A stretch of 48,382 nucleotides of DNA, from contig NZ_RCYB01000010.1 of NCBI RefSeq assembly GCF_004168205.1, positions 1 to 48,382 on the forward strand. The letters run 5' to 3'. The DNA is from Catenibacterium sp. co_0103 (GTDB lineage: Bacteria > Bacillota_I > Bacilli_A > Erysipelotrichales > Coprobacillaceae). The position numbers and the translations under genes are program-made. Shown here piece after piece: positions 40,671 to 48,382 of this stretch. The notes under the pieces were generated by a model that saw only the letters and a program-made list of their open reading frames with translations, was not told the DNA's origin and searched no databases. How positions within the stretch are numbered: position 1 is the stretch's first letter; every line of letters begins with the position of its first letter.

Positions 40671-42155
40671 ATGGAAAAATTGTTTAAGAGCACAAGAGGC
40701 AATCAGACACCTATTGATTTTTATACATCTATTCTTCAGGGAATCGCAAGTGATGGGGGATTACTTGTACCTGACTTTGATTTTGAGAAGAAAAACCTAG
40801 AAGATTTACTTCCATTAAACTATGTAGATCTTGCAACTGAGATTATTGGTACATTCGCACCGAGTGATGCAAAAGAAGCATTACATACAGCCTGCAATCA
40901 GGCTTATGGTGAAGGTTTGTTCTGTGATGAAGTGGTTCCTGTAAAGAAAGCAGGAAATGTATATGTTGCAGAACTCTATCAGGGGCCTACAGCTGCATTC
41001 AAGGATATGGCATTATCTATGCTTCCAAGAATGATGACTCTTTCTTTAAAGAAGAAAGGTGAAGAACGTGAAGTTATGATTCTTGCGGCTACAAGTGGTG
41101 ATACAGGTAAAGCTGCATTAGAAGGATTTAAAGATGTAGAAGGTACATGTATTAAGGTTTTCTATCCAATTGATGGTGTATCAGCTATTCAGCAGCAGCA
41201 GATGGTGACTACAACAGGTAAGAATGTTGAAATTATCGGTATTAGAGGTAACTTTGATGATGCCCAGTCTGCAGTTAAGAAAGCTTTTGGTTCTAAAGAA
41301 TTAAAAGAACTTTGTGATGAACATCATATCTTCTTATCTTCAGCTAATTCAATAAATATTGGACGTTTAATTCCACAGATTGTATATTACTTCTATTCAT
41401 ATTTAACACTTGTGAAGAGAAATGAAATCAAACTAGGAGAAGCAGTGAACTTTACAGTACCTTCAGGTAACTTTGGTAACTGCTTAGCTGGATGGATTGC
41501 AAAGAATATGGGATTACCAGTGAACCAGTTCATTGTTGCTTCTAATAAGAATAATATCTTAACTGATTTTTTCACTACTGGTACTTATGATGCAAGACGT
41601 GAATTCTATAAGACTAATGCGCCTGCTATGGATATCTTAGTTTCTAGTAACTTAGAAAGATTAGTATGGTTCATGGTGAATGGTGATAGTGAAAAAGTGA
41701 ATAAGTATATGGAAGAACTTAAAGAAACAGGTGTTTATAAAGTAGATGATGAAACACTTGCAAGAGTTCAGAAAGAATTCAAGGCAGGATGTCTTGGAGA
41801 AGAAGATGTACTTAAAGTTATTCATGACTGCTGGAATGAAAACAAGTATCTATTAGATACACATACAGCTGTTGGTTATGGTGTTTATGAAGAATATGTT
41901 AAGAACACTGGTGATACAACTAAGACAATCTTACTTTCTACTGCATCACCTTATAAGTTCCCAGAATCTGTATATCAGGCATTAACTGGTGAAGAAGTAG
42001 ATGTTTATACAGCTATTGAAAAACTACATGATTTAACTGGTATGGAAATTTCTTACCCATTAAAAGGTATTAAGGATCGTGAAATCCTTCATAAGGGTGT
42101 TATTGATAGAAATGCAATTCTAGATACTATTGCAGAAAAGATCAAGGAGTACTAA
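40671..42155 (+). CDS. thrC: threonine synthase
   Basis: A 494-residue PLP enzyme making threonine from O-phosphohomoserine. The N-terminus GNQTPIDFYTSILQGIASDGGLLVPD is typical of the longer threonine synthases; the PLP lysine lies in GPTAAFKDMALSM, followed by ILAATSGDTGKAALEGF and NSINIGRLIPQIVYYFYSY. Length matches the longer (about 490) class. It is followed 2 bp later by thrB. Confidence 0.94.
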   Translation: MEKLFKSTRGNQTPIDFYTSILQGIASDGGLLVPDFDFEKKNLEDLLPLNYVDLATEIIGTFAPSDAKEALHTACNQAYGEGLFCDEVVPVKKAGNVYVAELYQGPTAAFKDMALSMLPRMMTLSLKKKGEEREVMILAATSGDTGKAALEGFKDVEGTCIKVFYPIDGVSAIQQQQMVTTTGKNVEIIGIRGNFDDAQSAVKKAFGSKELKELCDEHHIFLSSANSINIGRLIPQIVYYFYSYLTLVKRNEIKLGEAVNFTVPSGNFGNCLAGWIAKNMGLPVNQFIVASNKNNILTDFFTTGTYDARREFYKTNAPAMDILVSSNLERLVWFMVNGDSEKVNKYMEELKETGVYKVDDETLARVQKEFKAGCLGEEDVLKVIHDCWNENKYLLDTHTAVGYGVYEEYVKNTGDTTKTILLSTASPYKFPESVYQALTGEEVDVYTAIEKLHDLTGMEISYPLKGIKDREILHKGVIDRNAILDTIAEKIKEY

Positions 42156-42157
42156 TT

Positions 42158-43051
42158 ATGTTTGTAAAGGTAAGAGTTCCTGCAACAAGCGCAAACTTAG
42201 GACCTGGATTTGACGTTGCGGGTCTAGCAGTGACTTTATATAATACATTCACTTTTGAATTATTAGATGAAGGATTAGAAATCTTAGGATGTCCTGAACA
42301 GTTTGCGAACAAAGATAACTTAGCTTATCGTGCCTTTGAAGAAGGTGCACGTTATGTAGGATTAGATTATAAAGGATTACGTATTACCAATGAAGGAGAT
42401 GTTCCTTATACAAGAGGATTAGGTTCTTCTTCTACATGTATTGTCGCTGGTATTGTTGGTGCATTCGCATTCAAGAATCGTTATGAAGAACGTCAGAACA
42501 TTCTTGAACTTGCGACTAAGATTGAAGGACATCCAGACAACGTTGCCCCAGCAATCTTTGGTGGATTAACTGTATCTGTTATGGAAGAACATAAAGTCAC
42601 TACATTATCTATTCCAGTTAAACAGGAATATCGTTATGTCGCACTTATTCCACCTTTCACATTATCTACAGAAAAAGCACGTTCTGTATTACCACAGACA
42701 TTAGATCGTGCAGATGCGATTAAGAATGTATCTCATCTTGCATTAATGGTTGCATCACTTATTAATGGATATGATGAAGGTTTGAAACTAGGCTTCAAGG
42801 ATCGTTTCCATCAGCCATATCGTGGACATCTAATTGACAATTTCTTCCCTATTATGGAAACATTAGAGAAGGATGAAAGAGTATTAGGTGCTTATCTATC
42901 AGGTGCAGGGCCTACTATTATGGCTTTAATTCGTGCTGATGATACAATGGGTGTTGTTCGTATTAAAGAAGAATTAGGATCTTTAATTGACGGATGGCAA
43001 GTGGAAAAGTTAGAATTAGATGAACGTGGATTTACATGTGACTTTTTATAA
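42158..43051 (+). CDS. thrB: homoserine kinase
   Basis: A 297-residue GHMP-family kinase giving O-phosphohomoserine, the substrate of ThrC. The N-terminus VRVPATSANLGPGFDVAGLAV and the ATP-binding YTRGLGSSSTCIVAGIVGA are diagnostic; the third GHMP motif is LGAYLSGAGPTIMALI. AAGGAG in the end of thrC serves as its ribosome site. A hairpin terminator follows. Homoserine dehydrogenase is not in the window. Confidence 0.94.
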   Translation: MFVKVRVPATSANLGPGFDVAGLAVTLYNTFTFELLDEGLEILGCPEQFANKDNLAYRAFEEGARYVGLDYKGLRITNEGDVPYTRGLGSSSTCIVAGIVGAFAFKNRYEERQNILELATKIEGHPDNVAPAIFGGLTVSVMEEHKVTTLSIPVKQEYRYVALIPPFTLSTEKARSVLPQTLDRADAIKNVSHLALMVASLINGYDEGLKLGFKDRFHQPYRGHLIDNFFPIMETLEKDERVLGAYLSGAGPTIMALIRADDTMGVVRIKEELGSLIDGWQVEKLELDERGFTCDFL

Positions 43052-43078
43052 TACCTGGCTGTTGTCAGGTATTTTTTT
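43051..43078 (+). terminator. thrB terminator
   Basis: ATACCTG (43051-43057) and CAGGTAT (43066-43072), loop 8, followed by a T run. Confidence 0.8.
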
Positions 43079-43090
43079 CAGGAGGATCAA

Positions 43091-43849
43091 ATGAAGAATT
43101 ATCATACACATACAACAAGATGTATGCATGCAATTGGAAGTGAAGAAGAATATATTCTAGCAGCCATTTCAGCTGGATATACAGAACTAGGCTTTTCAGA
43201 CCATACACCATGGCATTATGAATCAGGATATCATGCTACAATGCGTATGGATGAATCACAACTTGAAGATTATGTCCATACATTATCAGTACTAAGAGAT
43301 AAGTATAAAGACAAGATTTCTATCAAGATTGGTTTGGAGTGTGAATACTTTGAAGATAAGATGGAATGGCTTAAGGAACAGCTTGAAAAGTATAAGCTTG
43401 ATTATATTGTTTTAGGGAATCATTTTGATGGCAGTGATGAAACAGGTATTTATTATGGTCATCCAGTATCTTTAGAAGAATTAAAGAGATATGTATCACA
43501 GGTGATTAAGGCTATGGATACAGGCTTGTTTTCATATGTAGCGCATCCTGATGTTGTTTTCTATGATGAAAAGATTCAAGAACATATTGATGAGTTAGAG
43601 AAAATCTGTATTCATGCGGCTGAAATAGATATGCCTTTAGAATTTAACTTATTAGGATATAAGGCTATGCGTCATTATCCAAGTCAGCCATTTATTGATT
43701 TATGTAAGAAACATCATAACCGTATTATTATCGGAACAGATGCGCATGAACCAAGTGCATTAAAAGATACTAAAACATACAATCGTGCTTATGCTTACTT
43801 AAAGGAAAGTGGCTTAGAAATTACTGAAGATATTAAGATGTTGAGATAG
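43091..43849 (+). CDS. PHP-domain phosphatase (HisJ/HisK-type histidinol-phosphatase-like)
   Basis: A 252-residue metal-dependent phosphatase. The PHP motifs are visible: NYHTHTTRCMHA (motif I), LGFSDHTPWHY (motif II), IGLECEYFED, VLGNHFDG (with His), YVAHPDVV, and GTDAHEP near the C-terminus. Members of this subfamily hydrolyse histidinol phosphate, but there are no his genes nearby, so another phosphate ester is possible. CAGGAGG precedes the start; a terminator follows the stop. Confidence 0.85.
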   Translation: MKNYHTHTTRCMHAIGSEEEYILAAISAGYTELGFSDHTPWHYESGYHATMRMDESQLEDYVHTLSVLRDKYKDKISIKIGLECEYFEDKMEWLKEQLEKYKLDYIVLGNHFDGSDETGIYYGHPVSLEELKRYVSQVIKAMDTGLFSYVAHPDVVFYDEKIQEHIDELEKICIHAAEIDMPLEFNLLGYKAMRHYPSQPFIDLCKKHHNRIIIGTDAHEPSALKDTKTYNRAYAYLKESGLEITEDIKMLR

Positions 43850-43874
43850 AAGGCTTGAGAAAGCCTTTTTTTCT
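43849..43874 (+). terminator. terminator of the PHP gene
   Basis: AAGGCTT / AAGCCTT (43849-43866), loop GAGA, T run. The stop codon TAG lies at the start of the stem. Confidence 0.8.
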
Positions 43875-44109
43875 TTTGACAGTTCCCTTGAGTGCAAATT
43901 GAAAAAGTTATGGAATATTCATGCTTATTTTGATTTAAATGTATGTAGAAAATGTAGTAATGTATCTCGCTTGATTAAGATTGCTCATATCAGGCACTAT
44001 ATGTCAGTAACTGAATTGGTTTGACAGTTATTGTGACATTAAATTTAAAAAGCATTGATATATTCATGTTTATTTTGAATTAGATGCATGAGAAAAATGT
44101 AGTAATATA
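43875..44109 (+). repeat. imperfect direct repeat of about 89 bp in a gene-free stretch
   Basis: Copies at about 43875-43963 and 44021-44109, starting 146 bp apart, both beginning TTGACAGTT, both with ATATTCATG, TTATTTTGA and AAAATGTAGTAAT. By hand count about 67 of 89 positions match without gaps. Neither copy contains an open frame of note. The surrounding 43850-44252 stretch has no gene that I can support. Tandem promoters, a regulatory RNA or an old insertion remnant are possible. Confidence 0.7.
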
Positions 44110-44252
44110 ATATACGATAGTGATATTTCTAAATTAGAAAGTATGTATTAGATATTAAAAAGAATGATATTATTTCATTTATTTAAAAAAACCTTTACAA
44201 TATAAAGTGCCTAGTATTGATTAAAGGCTGTATAATAAAGGTGGTGATAAAA

Positions 44253-44504
44253 ATGGAACATATTACAGATATAGATAAAACAGCACATCTTGAAGAATGT
44301 GTAGAAGCGGTGAGAGAAATCATTAATCCAGATGATTATGGATTAACTGAAGAAGCTCTTTATGCTCTTACGAAAGAAATCATGGATACTTCTCTTACAA
44401 TGGGAGGAGACTTTCATTTAGATAACATTCGTTTCTTTGCGGAACGTTTTATTAAGAGCGGATCAATTGCACGTTTTAAGATGGCTCATGAAAATGATTT
44501 TTAA
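44253..44504 (+). CDS. small acidic protein, unknown function
   Basis: An 83-residue soluble, acidic protein (starts MEHITDIDKTAHLEECVEAV, ends ARFKMAHENDF). It appears mostly helical, with no cysteine pairs beyond one Cys and no membrane segment. I do not recognise a family. The ATG at 44253 is preceded by AAAGGTGGTGAT; the frame is open 12 codons upstream but without a ribosome site. The next gene starts 11 bp after the stop, suggesting an operon with the two genes that follow. Confidence 0.6.
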   Translation: MEHITDIDKTAHLEECVEAVREIINPDDYGLTEEALYALTKEIMDTSLTMGGDFHLDNIRFFAERFIKSGSIARFKMAHENDF

Positions 44505-44515
44505 GGAGGAATTGT

Positions 44516-45736
44516 ATGGGTAAAATAGAAGACGTTATCCAACAGTACCTGGATGAACATAAAAGTCATTATCTAGGAAAATATCGTTATAGATGTAGCT
44601 ATCGAATTAGTGATACTGCGATGAAGTTTCATTATTATATGCTTGATGAAAACTTCAGAAATATCGATATTTATGTTGAATTATCATATGGTGATAAGGT
44701 TGAAGCAGAATTCTCAGAAAATTTAAATGATCAGGAAAAGCAGTTTATTATTAAAGATGCACTGGTACATATTTTTTATAAAGAGAAGTTTACACATATC
44801 CTTCATTATTCTTTGATTCCAAAGATAGTGAAGGAACATCATCTCATTGATACAAACATGGCACCGATTGATTATATTGAGATATTGGAGTACATGAAGT
44901 ATCATCAGGGGATTAATAAAAAGACGATCGATTCTTTCTATGAAATTTATCTTCCAGTTATGCATGATTTAATCAAGACACAAAAATATGATGTTTATAT
45001 TTCTTCATTGATCTTATTATTACGTAACATACTTTATGAATATGACTGGGATGGACCAAATTCTAAATATCGTGATACGGAATATCAATATCATTTATAT
45101 TATGTAAGAGAATTGATTCAGGAAATTATTGACCATCTAGATGTATTCTATAAGCATGCAGCAAGCTATTTGTTCCATCTTATGCATCTACTATGTCAGC
45201 ATACTTTATTCGCATTTTGTATTATGAGCAATCTTGGTTCATTATTTAATTATAATGAGGTTGTTTTAAAGGCTTTATCAGACAATTTGAAAAAGCACTT
45301 TATTTTATATGATAAGGAAGCTAATAATTTAAATCAGTGTAATCTTGTTTATTCTTATTTATTTTATTCTTATTTAAATAAGAAAGAACCTTTTAGAGAA
45401 GTAATCAAACAGGTGTTTAGAACTATTGTTGATGCAATTCTTGTTTATGCAAATCATGATCTAGATCTTGCATTAGGTAATACGTTATTAAAAAATGAAG
45501 GTTATGATGTGTTGCTCGATTTATTCAGCAATGATTACAATACATTTATATTCACTTGCTTCCCAATTAGTTCATTCCCAACAGAGATGCGTACATCAGT
45601 TCGTAATGAACTCGTTGCCGCTATTCGTTTCTTTGCAGGTAGAATGAATAATGATAAGTATAAGCTCAGCTCATTTGAACAGGTATTAAATATCAATAGA
45701 TTATTATTAGATAATTTTGGAGATTGGTATAAATGA
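44516..45736 (+). CDS. large soluble protein, unknown function
   Basis: A 406-residue protein, apparently helical, rich in Tyr, His and Leu, with no clear signal peptide or membrane helix though a few segments are hydrophobic (about 210-235). No catalytic motif or known family is evident. It starts 11 bp after the previous gene (AAGGAGG) and overlaps the next by 4 bp (ATGA), so the three genes are very probably one operon. I can offer no function. Confidence 0.6.
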   Translation: MGKIEDVIQQYLDEHKSHYLGKYRYRCSYRISDTAMKFHYYMLDENFRNIDIYVELSYGDKVEAEFSENLNDQEKQFIIKDALVHIFYKEKFTHILHYSLIPKIVKEHHLIDTNMAPIDYIEILEYMKYHQGINKKTIDSFYEIYLPVMHDLIKTQKYDVYISSLILLLRNILYEYDWDGPNSKYRDTEYQYHLYYVRELIQEIIDHLDVFYKHAASYLFHLMHLLCQHTLFAFCIMSNLGSLFNYNEVVLKALSDNLKKHFILYDKEANNLNQCNLVYSYLFYSYLNKKEPFREVIKQVFRTIVDAILVYANHDLDLALGNTLLKNEGYDVLLDLFSNDYNTFIFTCFPISSFPTEMRTSVRNELVAAIRFFAGRMNNDKYKLSSFEQVLNINRLLLDNFGDWYK

Positions 45737-46608
45737 AAAAGAGAAATATAGTCACAGCAGCCTTTGGAACTGCTGTCCTTGCAGGTGCAGGGTTATATCA
45801 GAAAACAAGTCAGTTTGTAGATGAACGCTTATATCGTGCACATATTAAACGTACCTTATTTGAGACTTTAAAGCCTCAGACAGTACGTATTAAGAATATG
45901 AATGATGCGATTTTAACTGGTCATCTACTTGAAGTGGATCATGCAGACAATACATTAATCATGGTTCATGGTTTTACTAAAGATGCATCTTCTCTAGAAA
46001 ATGAAGCAATCTATTTTCAGTCAATTTGCCCTCATACTAATATTTTAATGATTGATTGTTATGGTAATGGATCATCTGATGGTGTGACAAGAGGCGTTGG
46101 TTTCCAAGATGTTATGGATATTAACTATTGGAATCGTTTCATTATTCAAAAGTATGGCGAAGATCATCCGGTCTTCTTCTATGGTAAAGAAACAGGTGCG
46201 ACAGCCTTGCTTTGTGCAGGCAGTGCAGGTTTATTAAAGAATGCAACAAGCTTAATTGTAGAAAGTACATTTAAGAATGTGCGTGATTATTTTGCATATT
46301 TAATGAAGAATGATGGATATCCAGAATCTATTACACGTCCTTTACTTTCTATTGTATTAAGAAAAGCATTGGATGTACCTCTAGATGATTTAGATATCAT
46401 GAGATATATAAGAAGGAATACTATTCCGACATTATTTATCCAAAACAAAAACAACAATAAGGTAGATTTTAATGATGTATTTGATTTATACAATAATGCA
46501 TTATGTGTTAAAGAATTAATGCCATTAAAAGATAAGCCATTTTATGCTCTTGATGAAAAGCATCCTTATAAGGATCTTCTTACAGAGTTTTTAAATAGAA
46601 ATGGATGA
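45733..46608 (+). CDS. alpha/beta-hydrolase-fold protein with altered catalytic residues
   Basis: A 291-residue protein with an N-terminal hydrophobic helix (about 7-22, probable membrane anchor) and an alpha/beta-hydrolase core. LIMVHGFTKDASSL is the HG oxyanion loop and LMIDCYGNGSSDG the next strand-loop. Where the nucleophile elbow G-x-S-x-G should be there is FFYGKETGATALL, with Glu in place of Ser. The acid position (PTLFIQNKNNNKV, usually 'G-D-K-D') lacks the expected Asp; a His remains near the C-terminus (DEKHPYKDL). It is therefore probably not a classical hydrolase. Its start overlaps the previous stop; TGGAG precedes it. Confidence 0.65.
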   Translation: MKKRNIVTAAFGTAVLAGAGLYQKTSQFVDERLYRAHIKRTLFETLKPQTVRIKNMNDAILTGHLLEVDHADNTLIMVHGFTKDASSLENEAIYFQSICPHTNILMIDCYGNGSSDGVTRGVGFQDVMDINYWNRFIIQKYGEDHPVFFYGKETGATALLCAGSAGLLKNATSLIVESTFKNVRDYFAYLMKNDGYPESITRPLLSIVLRKALDVPLDDLDIMRYIRRNTIPTLFIQNKNNNKVDFNDVFDLYNNALCVKELMPLKDKPFYALDEKHPYKDLLTEFLNRNG

Positions 46609-46621
46609 TAGGAGGATTAAA

Positions 46622-48070
46622 ATGTATTTTAAAGAATCAACAGGGTTCCCAAAGGATTTCTTATGGGGAAGTGCTTCAGCTGCTTATCAGGTAGAAGGTG
46701 CCTGGGCTGAAGACGGCAAAAAGCCTTCGGTATGGGATAAGTTTGTAAGAATCCCAGGTAAGACATTCAAAGCTACTACAGGTGATAAGGCAGTTGACCA
46801 TTATCACATGTATAAAGAAGATGTCAGACTAATGGGTGAGATGGGGTTAAAGACTTATCGTTTCTCAATTGCCTGGTCAAGAATCTATCCAGATGGTAAT
46901 GGACAGGTGAATGAAAAAGGTTTACAGTTCTATGATGATTTAATCAATGAATGCTTAAAGTATAATATTGTACCAATGGTGACTGTATATCATTGGGATT
47001 TACCACAGGCATTAGAAGATCAATATCATGGCTGGGAAGATCGTCGTATTGTCGATGATTTTGTGAATTATGCAACTACATTATTTAAACGTTATGGTGA
47101 TCGTGTTAAACATTGGATTATCTTAAATGAACAGAATGTCTTCACTGGACATGGCTGGATGCTTGCTAAACATCCACCAGGAAAATTTAAGGATATGAAG
47201 ACTTACTATCAGGTGAATCATCATGCATTCATGGCTCATGCAAAATCAGTACTTGCATTAAAGGAACTTTATCCTGATGCATTAGTCGGTTCATCATTCG
47301 CTTATGGTCCAGCTTATGCAGTATCTGATAAACCAGAAGATCAGATGGCATGTGTTGATTATGAAGACTTAAAGTCTTACTACTGGATGGATGTTTATGC
47401 TTATGGACGTTATCCAAGATCTGCAATGAAATATTTAGAATCATTAGGTGTTGCCCCACACTTTGAGGAAGGCGATGCTGAAATTCTAAAAGAAGCTGCA
47501 TCTAAAGTAGACTTCATGGGTGTTAACTACTATAAGACATGTAGTATTGAATACAACCCACTAGATGGTATTGATTCTCTTGGTGGAGAAAACAATACAG
47601 GTAAGAAGGGCACTGCAGAAATGGAAGGTGTACCTGGTATGTATAAGGTACCTGCGAATAAGAATCTTCCTACAACTGACTGGGACTGGACTATTGATCC
47701 TATGGGACTACGTTTTGCGTGTCGTAAGATTACTTCACGTTATGATTTACCAATCGTTATTTCAGAAAACGGACTTGGCGCATTTGATAAATTAGAAGAT
47801 GGAAAGATCCATGATTCATATCGTATTGAATATTTACGTAACCATATTGAAGAATTAAAGAAAGCATGTGATGATGGATGCCGTATTCTTGCATATTGCA
47901 CATGGTCATATACTGATTTATTAAGCTGGTCAAATGGTTATCAGAAAAGATACGGTTTTGTCTATGTAGATCGTGATGAAAATGAAAACTCTGGTACTCT
48001 AAAGAGAATTCCAAAGGATTCATATTATTGGTATAAAAAAGTTATTGAAACTAATGGTGAAGAATTATAA
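46622..48070 (+). CDS. GH1 6-phospho-beta-glycosidase
   Basis: A 482-residue glycoside hydrolase family 1 enzyme. The N-terminus FPKDFLWGSASAAYQVEGAW, the acid/base glutamate in WIILNEQNVF (usual NEP, here NEQ), and the nucleophile glutamate in VISENGLGAF are visible. The C-terminal SWSNGYQKRYGFVYVD has the Ser, Lys and Tyr that bind the 6-phosphate of PTS-imported sugars, as in LacG-type enzymes, so phosphorylated beta-glucosides or beta-galactosides are likely substrates. No PTS permease is adjacent. The ATG at 46622 follows TAGGAGG; an upstream in-frame ATG overlaps the previous gene and lacks a site. Confidence 0.9.
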   Translation: MYFKESTGFPKDFLWGSASAAYQVEGAWAEDGKKPSVWDKFVRIPGKTFKATTGDKAVDHYHMYKEDVRLMGEMGLKTYRFSIAWSRIYPDGNGQVNEKGLQFYDDLINECLKYNIVPMVTVYHWDLPQALEDQYHGWEDRRIVDDFVNYATTLFKRYGDRVKHWIILNEQNVFTGHGWMLAKHPPGKFKDMKTYYQVNHHAFMAHAKSVLALKELYPDALVGSSFAYGPAYAVSDKPEDQMACVDYEDLKSYYWMDVYAYGRYPRSAMKYLESLGVAPHFEEGDAEILKEAASKVDFMGVNYYKTCSIEYNPLDGIDSLGGENNTGKKGTAEMEGVPGMYKVPANKNLPTTDWDWTIDPMGLRFACRKITSRYDLPIVISENGLGAFDKLEDGKIHDSYRIEYLRNHIEELKKACDDGCRILAYCTWSYTDLLSWSNGYQKRYGFVYVDRDENENSGTLKRIPKDSYYWYKKVIETNGEEL

Positions 48071-48077
48071 TTCATAG

Positions 48078-48106
48078 AAGGCTGATTCATATTGAATCAG
48101 TCTTTT
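48078..48106 (+). terminator. terminator of the GH1 gene
   Basis: CTGATTCA / TGAATCAG with loop TAT (48082-48100), extended at the base by a G-U and three further pairs, then TTTTAT. Confidence 0.75.
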
Positions 48107-48246
48107 ATATATTTAAATTAGGTATAGAGAGCTTACAAGAGACATATATAAAAGAGGATAAAAAATAATTAAAATAGAAAAACATTGATTATATCGATAA
48201 AAATAAACATTTTGAAATAAAAATAGAAAATAATTTAAAAAAATGC

Positions 48247-48275
48247 TTTACAAGTGTTGGAATATTGGGTATTAT
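48247..48275 (+). promoter_or_regulatory. strong promoter, probably of an rRNA operon
   Basis: -35 TTTACA, exactly 17-bp spacer, -10 TATTAT, preceded by a long A/T-tract region (48160-48246) resembling an UP element. The downstream sequence looks like an rRNA leader. Confidence 0.6.
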
Positions 48276-48382
48276 AGACAGGCAGTCCGGGAGACGGGCT
48301 GAGACAGAACATTGAAAACTGAACAGATACACGTCAGATTTATTTGAAAACATTTAATTGATGAGCTGAACATCAGCTCTTC
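48276..48382 (+). ncRNA. putative pre-rRNA leader (partial)
   Basis: Contains ACATTGAAAACTGAACA, a sequence typical of Firmicutes rRNA leaders and spacers, a short hairpin near 48285-48301, and a 7-bp hairpin GAGCTGA / TCAGCTC (48363-48379). The 16S gene itself would lie beyond the window, so this call is tentative. Confidence 0.5.

Noticed and set aside
43091..43849. Part of a histidine biosynthesis operon.
   Set aside because: The PHP phosphatase has its own ribosome site and terminator and no his genes are nearby.
1..48382. CRISPR array, tRNA genes or restriction-modification genes.
   Set aside because: No regularly spaced repeats, no cloverleaf-like sequences and no methylase/nuclease pairs of that type were found.

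Overview
The window looks like a chromosome segment from a low-GC Gram-positive gut bacterium, carrying one integrated mobile element of clearly different composition. The host DNA is AT-rich, with strong Shine-Dalgarno sites, many promoters of the extended -10 type (TGnTATAAT) and hairpin-plus-T-run terminators. The gene set (HPr, two-HKD cardiolipin synthase, AddAB, glutamine-dependent NAD synthetase, AsnA, ThrC-ThrB, GH1 phospho-glycosidase) and the codon use suggest Firmicutes/Bacillota, probably Erysipelotrichia. That placement is an inference. No 16S sequence lies in the window.

Host left part (1-13866): a small membrane protein; a large lipoprotein with seven Ig-like (BIG2) repeats between WG-like repeats; a membrane-anchored methyltransferase-like protein; cardiolipin synthase, an AI-2E-type permease and an unknown protein; ptsH; a lone FtsX-like permease; a PLP-dependent D-cysteine desulfhydrase-like enzyme; an HD-domain protein; a YbaK deacylase; phosphoglucomutase; and the first 104 codons of an OmpR-type response regulator.

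Mobile element (about 13868-28783, roughly 14.9 kb, visibly richer in GC): a Tn4451-type integrative mobilizable element. Imperfect 27-bp terminal inverted repeats (23 of 27 match) mark its ends, and it lies inside the response-regulator gene. Joining the flanks at a TT core restores an uninterrupted reading frame (residues TKPFKP then SVLYAK). The left half, mostly on the minus strand, carries a BceABRS-type antimicrobial-peptide detoxification and sensing operon and three accessory or regulatory genes (sigma-like, DUF1835/DUF3658, DUF6076). The right half, on the plus strand, carries a CHC2 zinc-finger protein, a P4-like primase/helicase, a small HTH-like protein, a MOBV-type oriT hairpin with its Mob/Pre relaxase, a TnpW-like protein and a TnpX-like large serine recombinase at the right end.

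Host right part (28785-48382): the DNA-binding remnant of the interrupted regulator, its sensor kinase, and a zinc-ribbon membrane protein; then addB-addA, nadE and asnA on the minus strand; then thrC-thrB, a PHP phosphatase, an intergenic region with a duplicated stretch of about 89 bp, three poorly characterised genes (one an alpha/beta-hydrolase fold whose nucleophile serine is replaced by glutamate), and a GH1 6-phospho-beta-glycosidase. The window ends in what looks like the promoter and leader of an rRNA operon.

The most interesting point is how the parts fit: an element bringing its own two-component antimicrobial-peptide system has precisely disrupted a host two-component regulator. 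The disruption should be reversible on excision.
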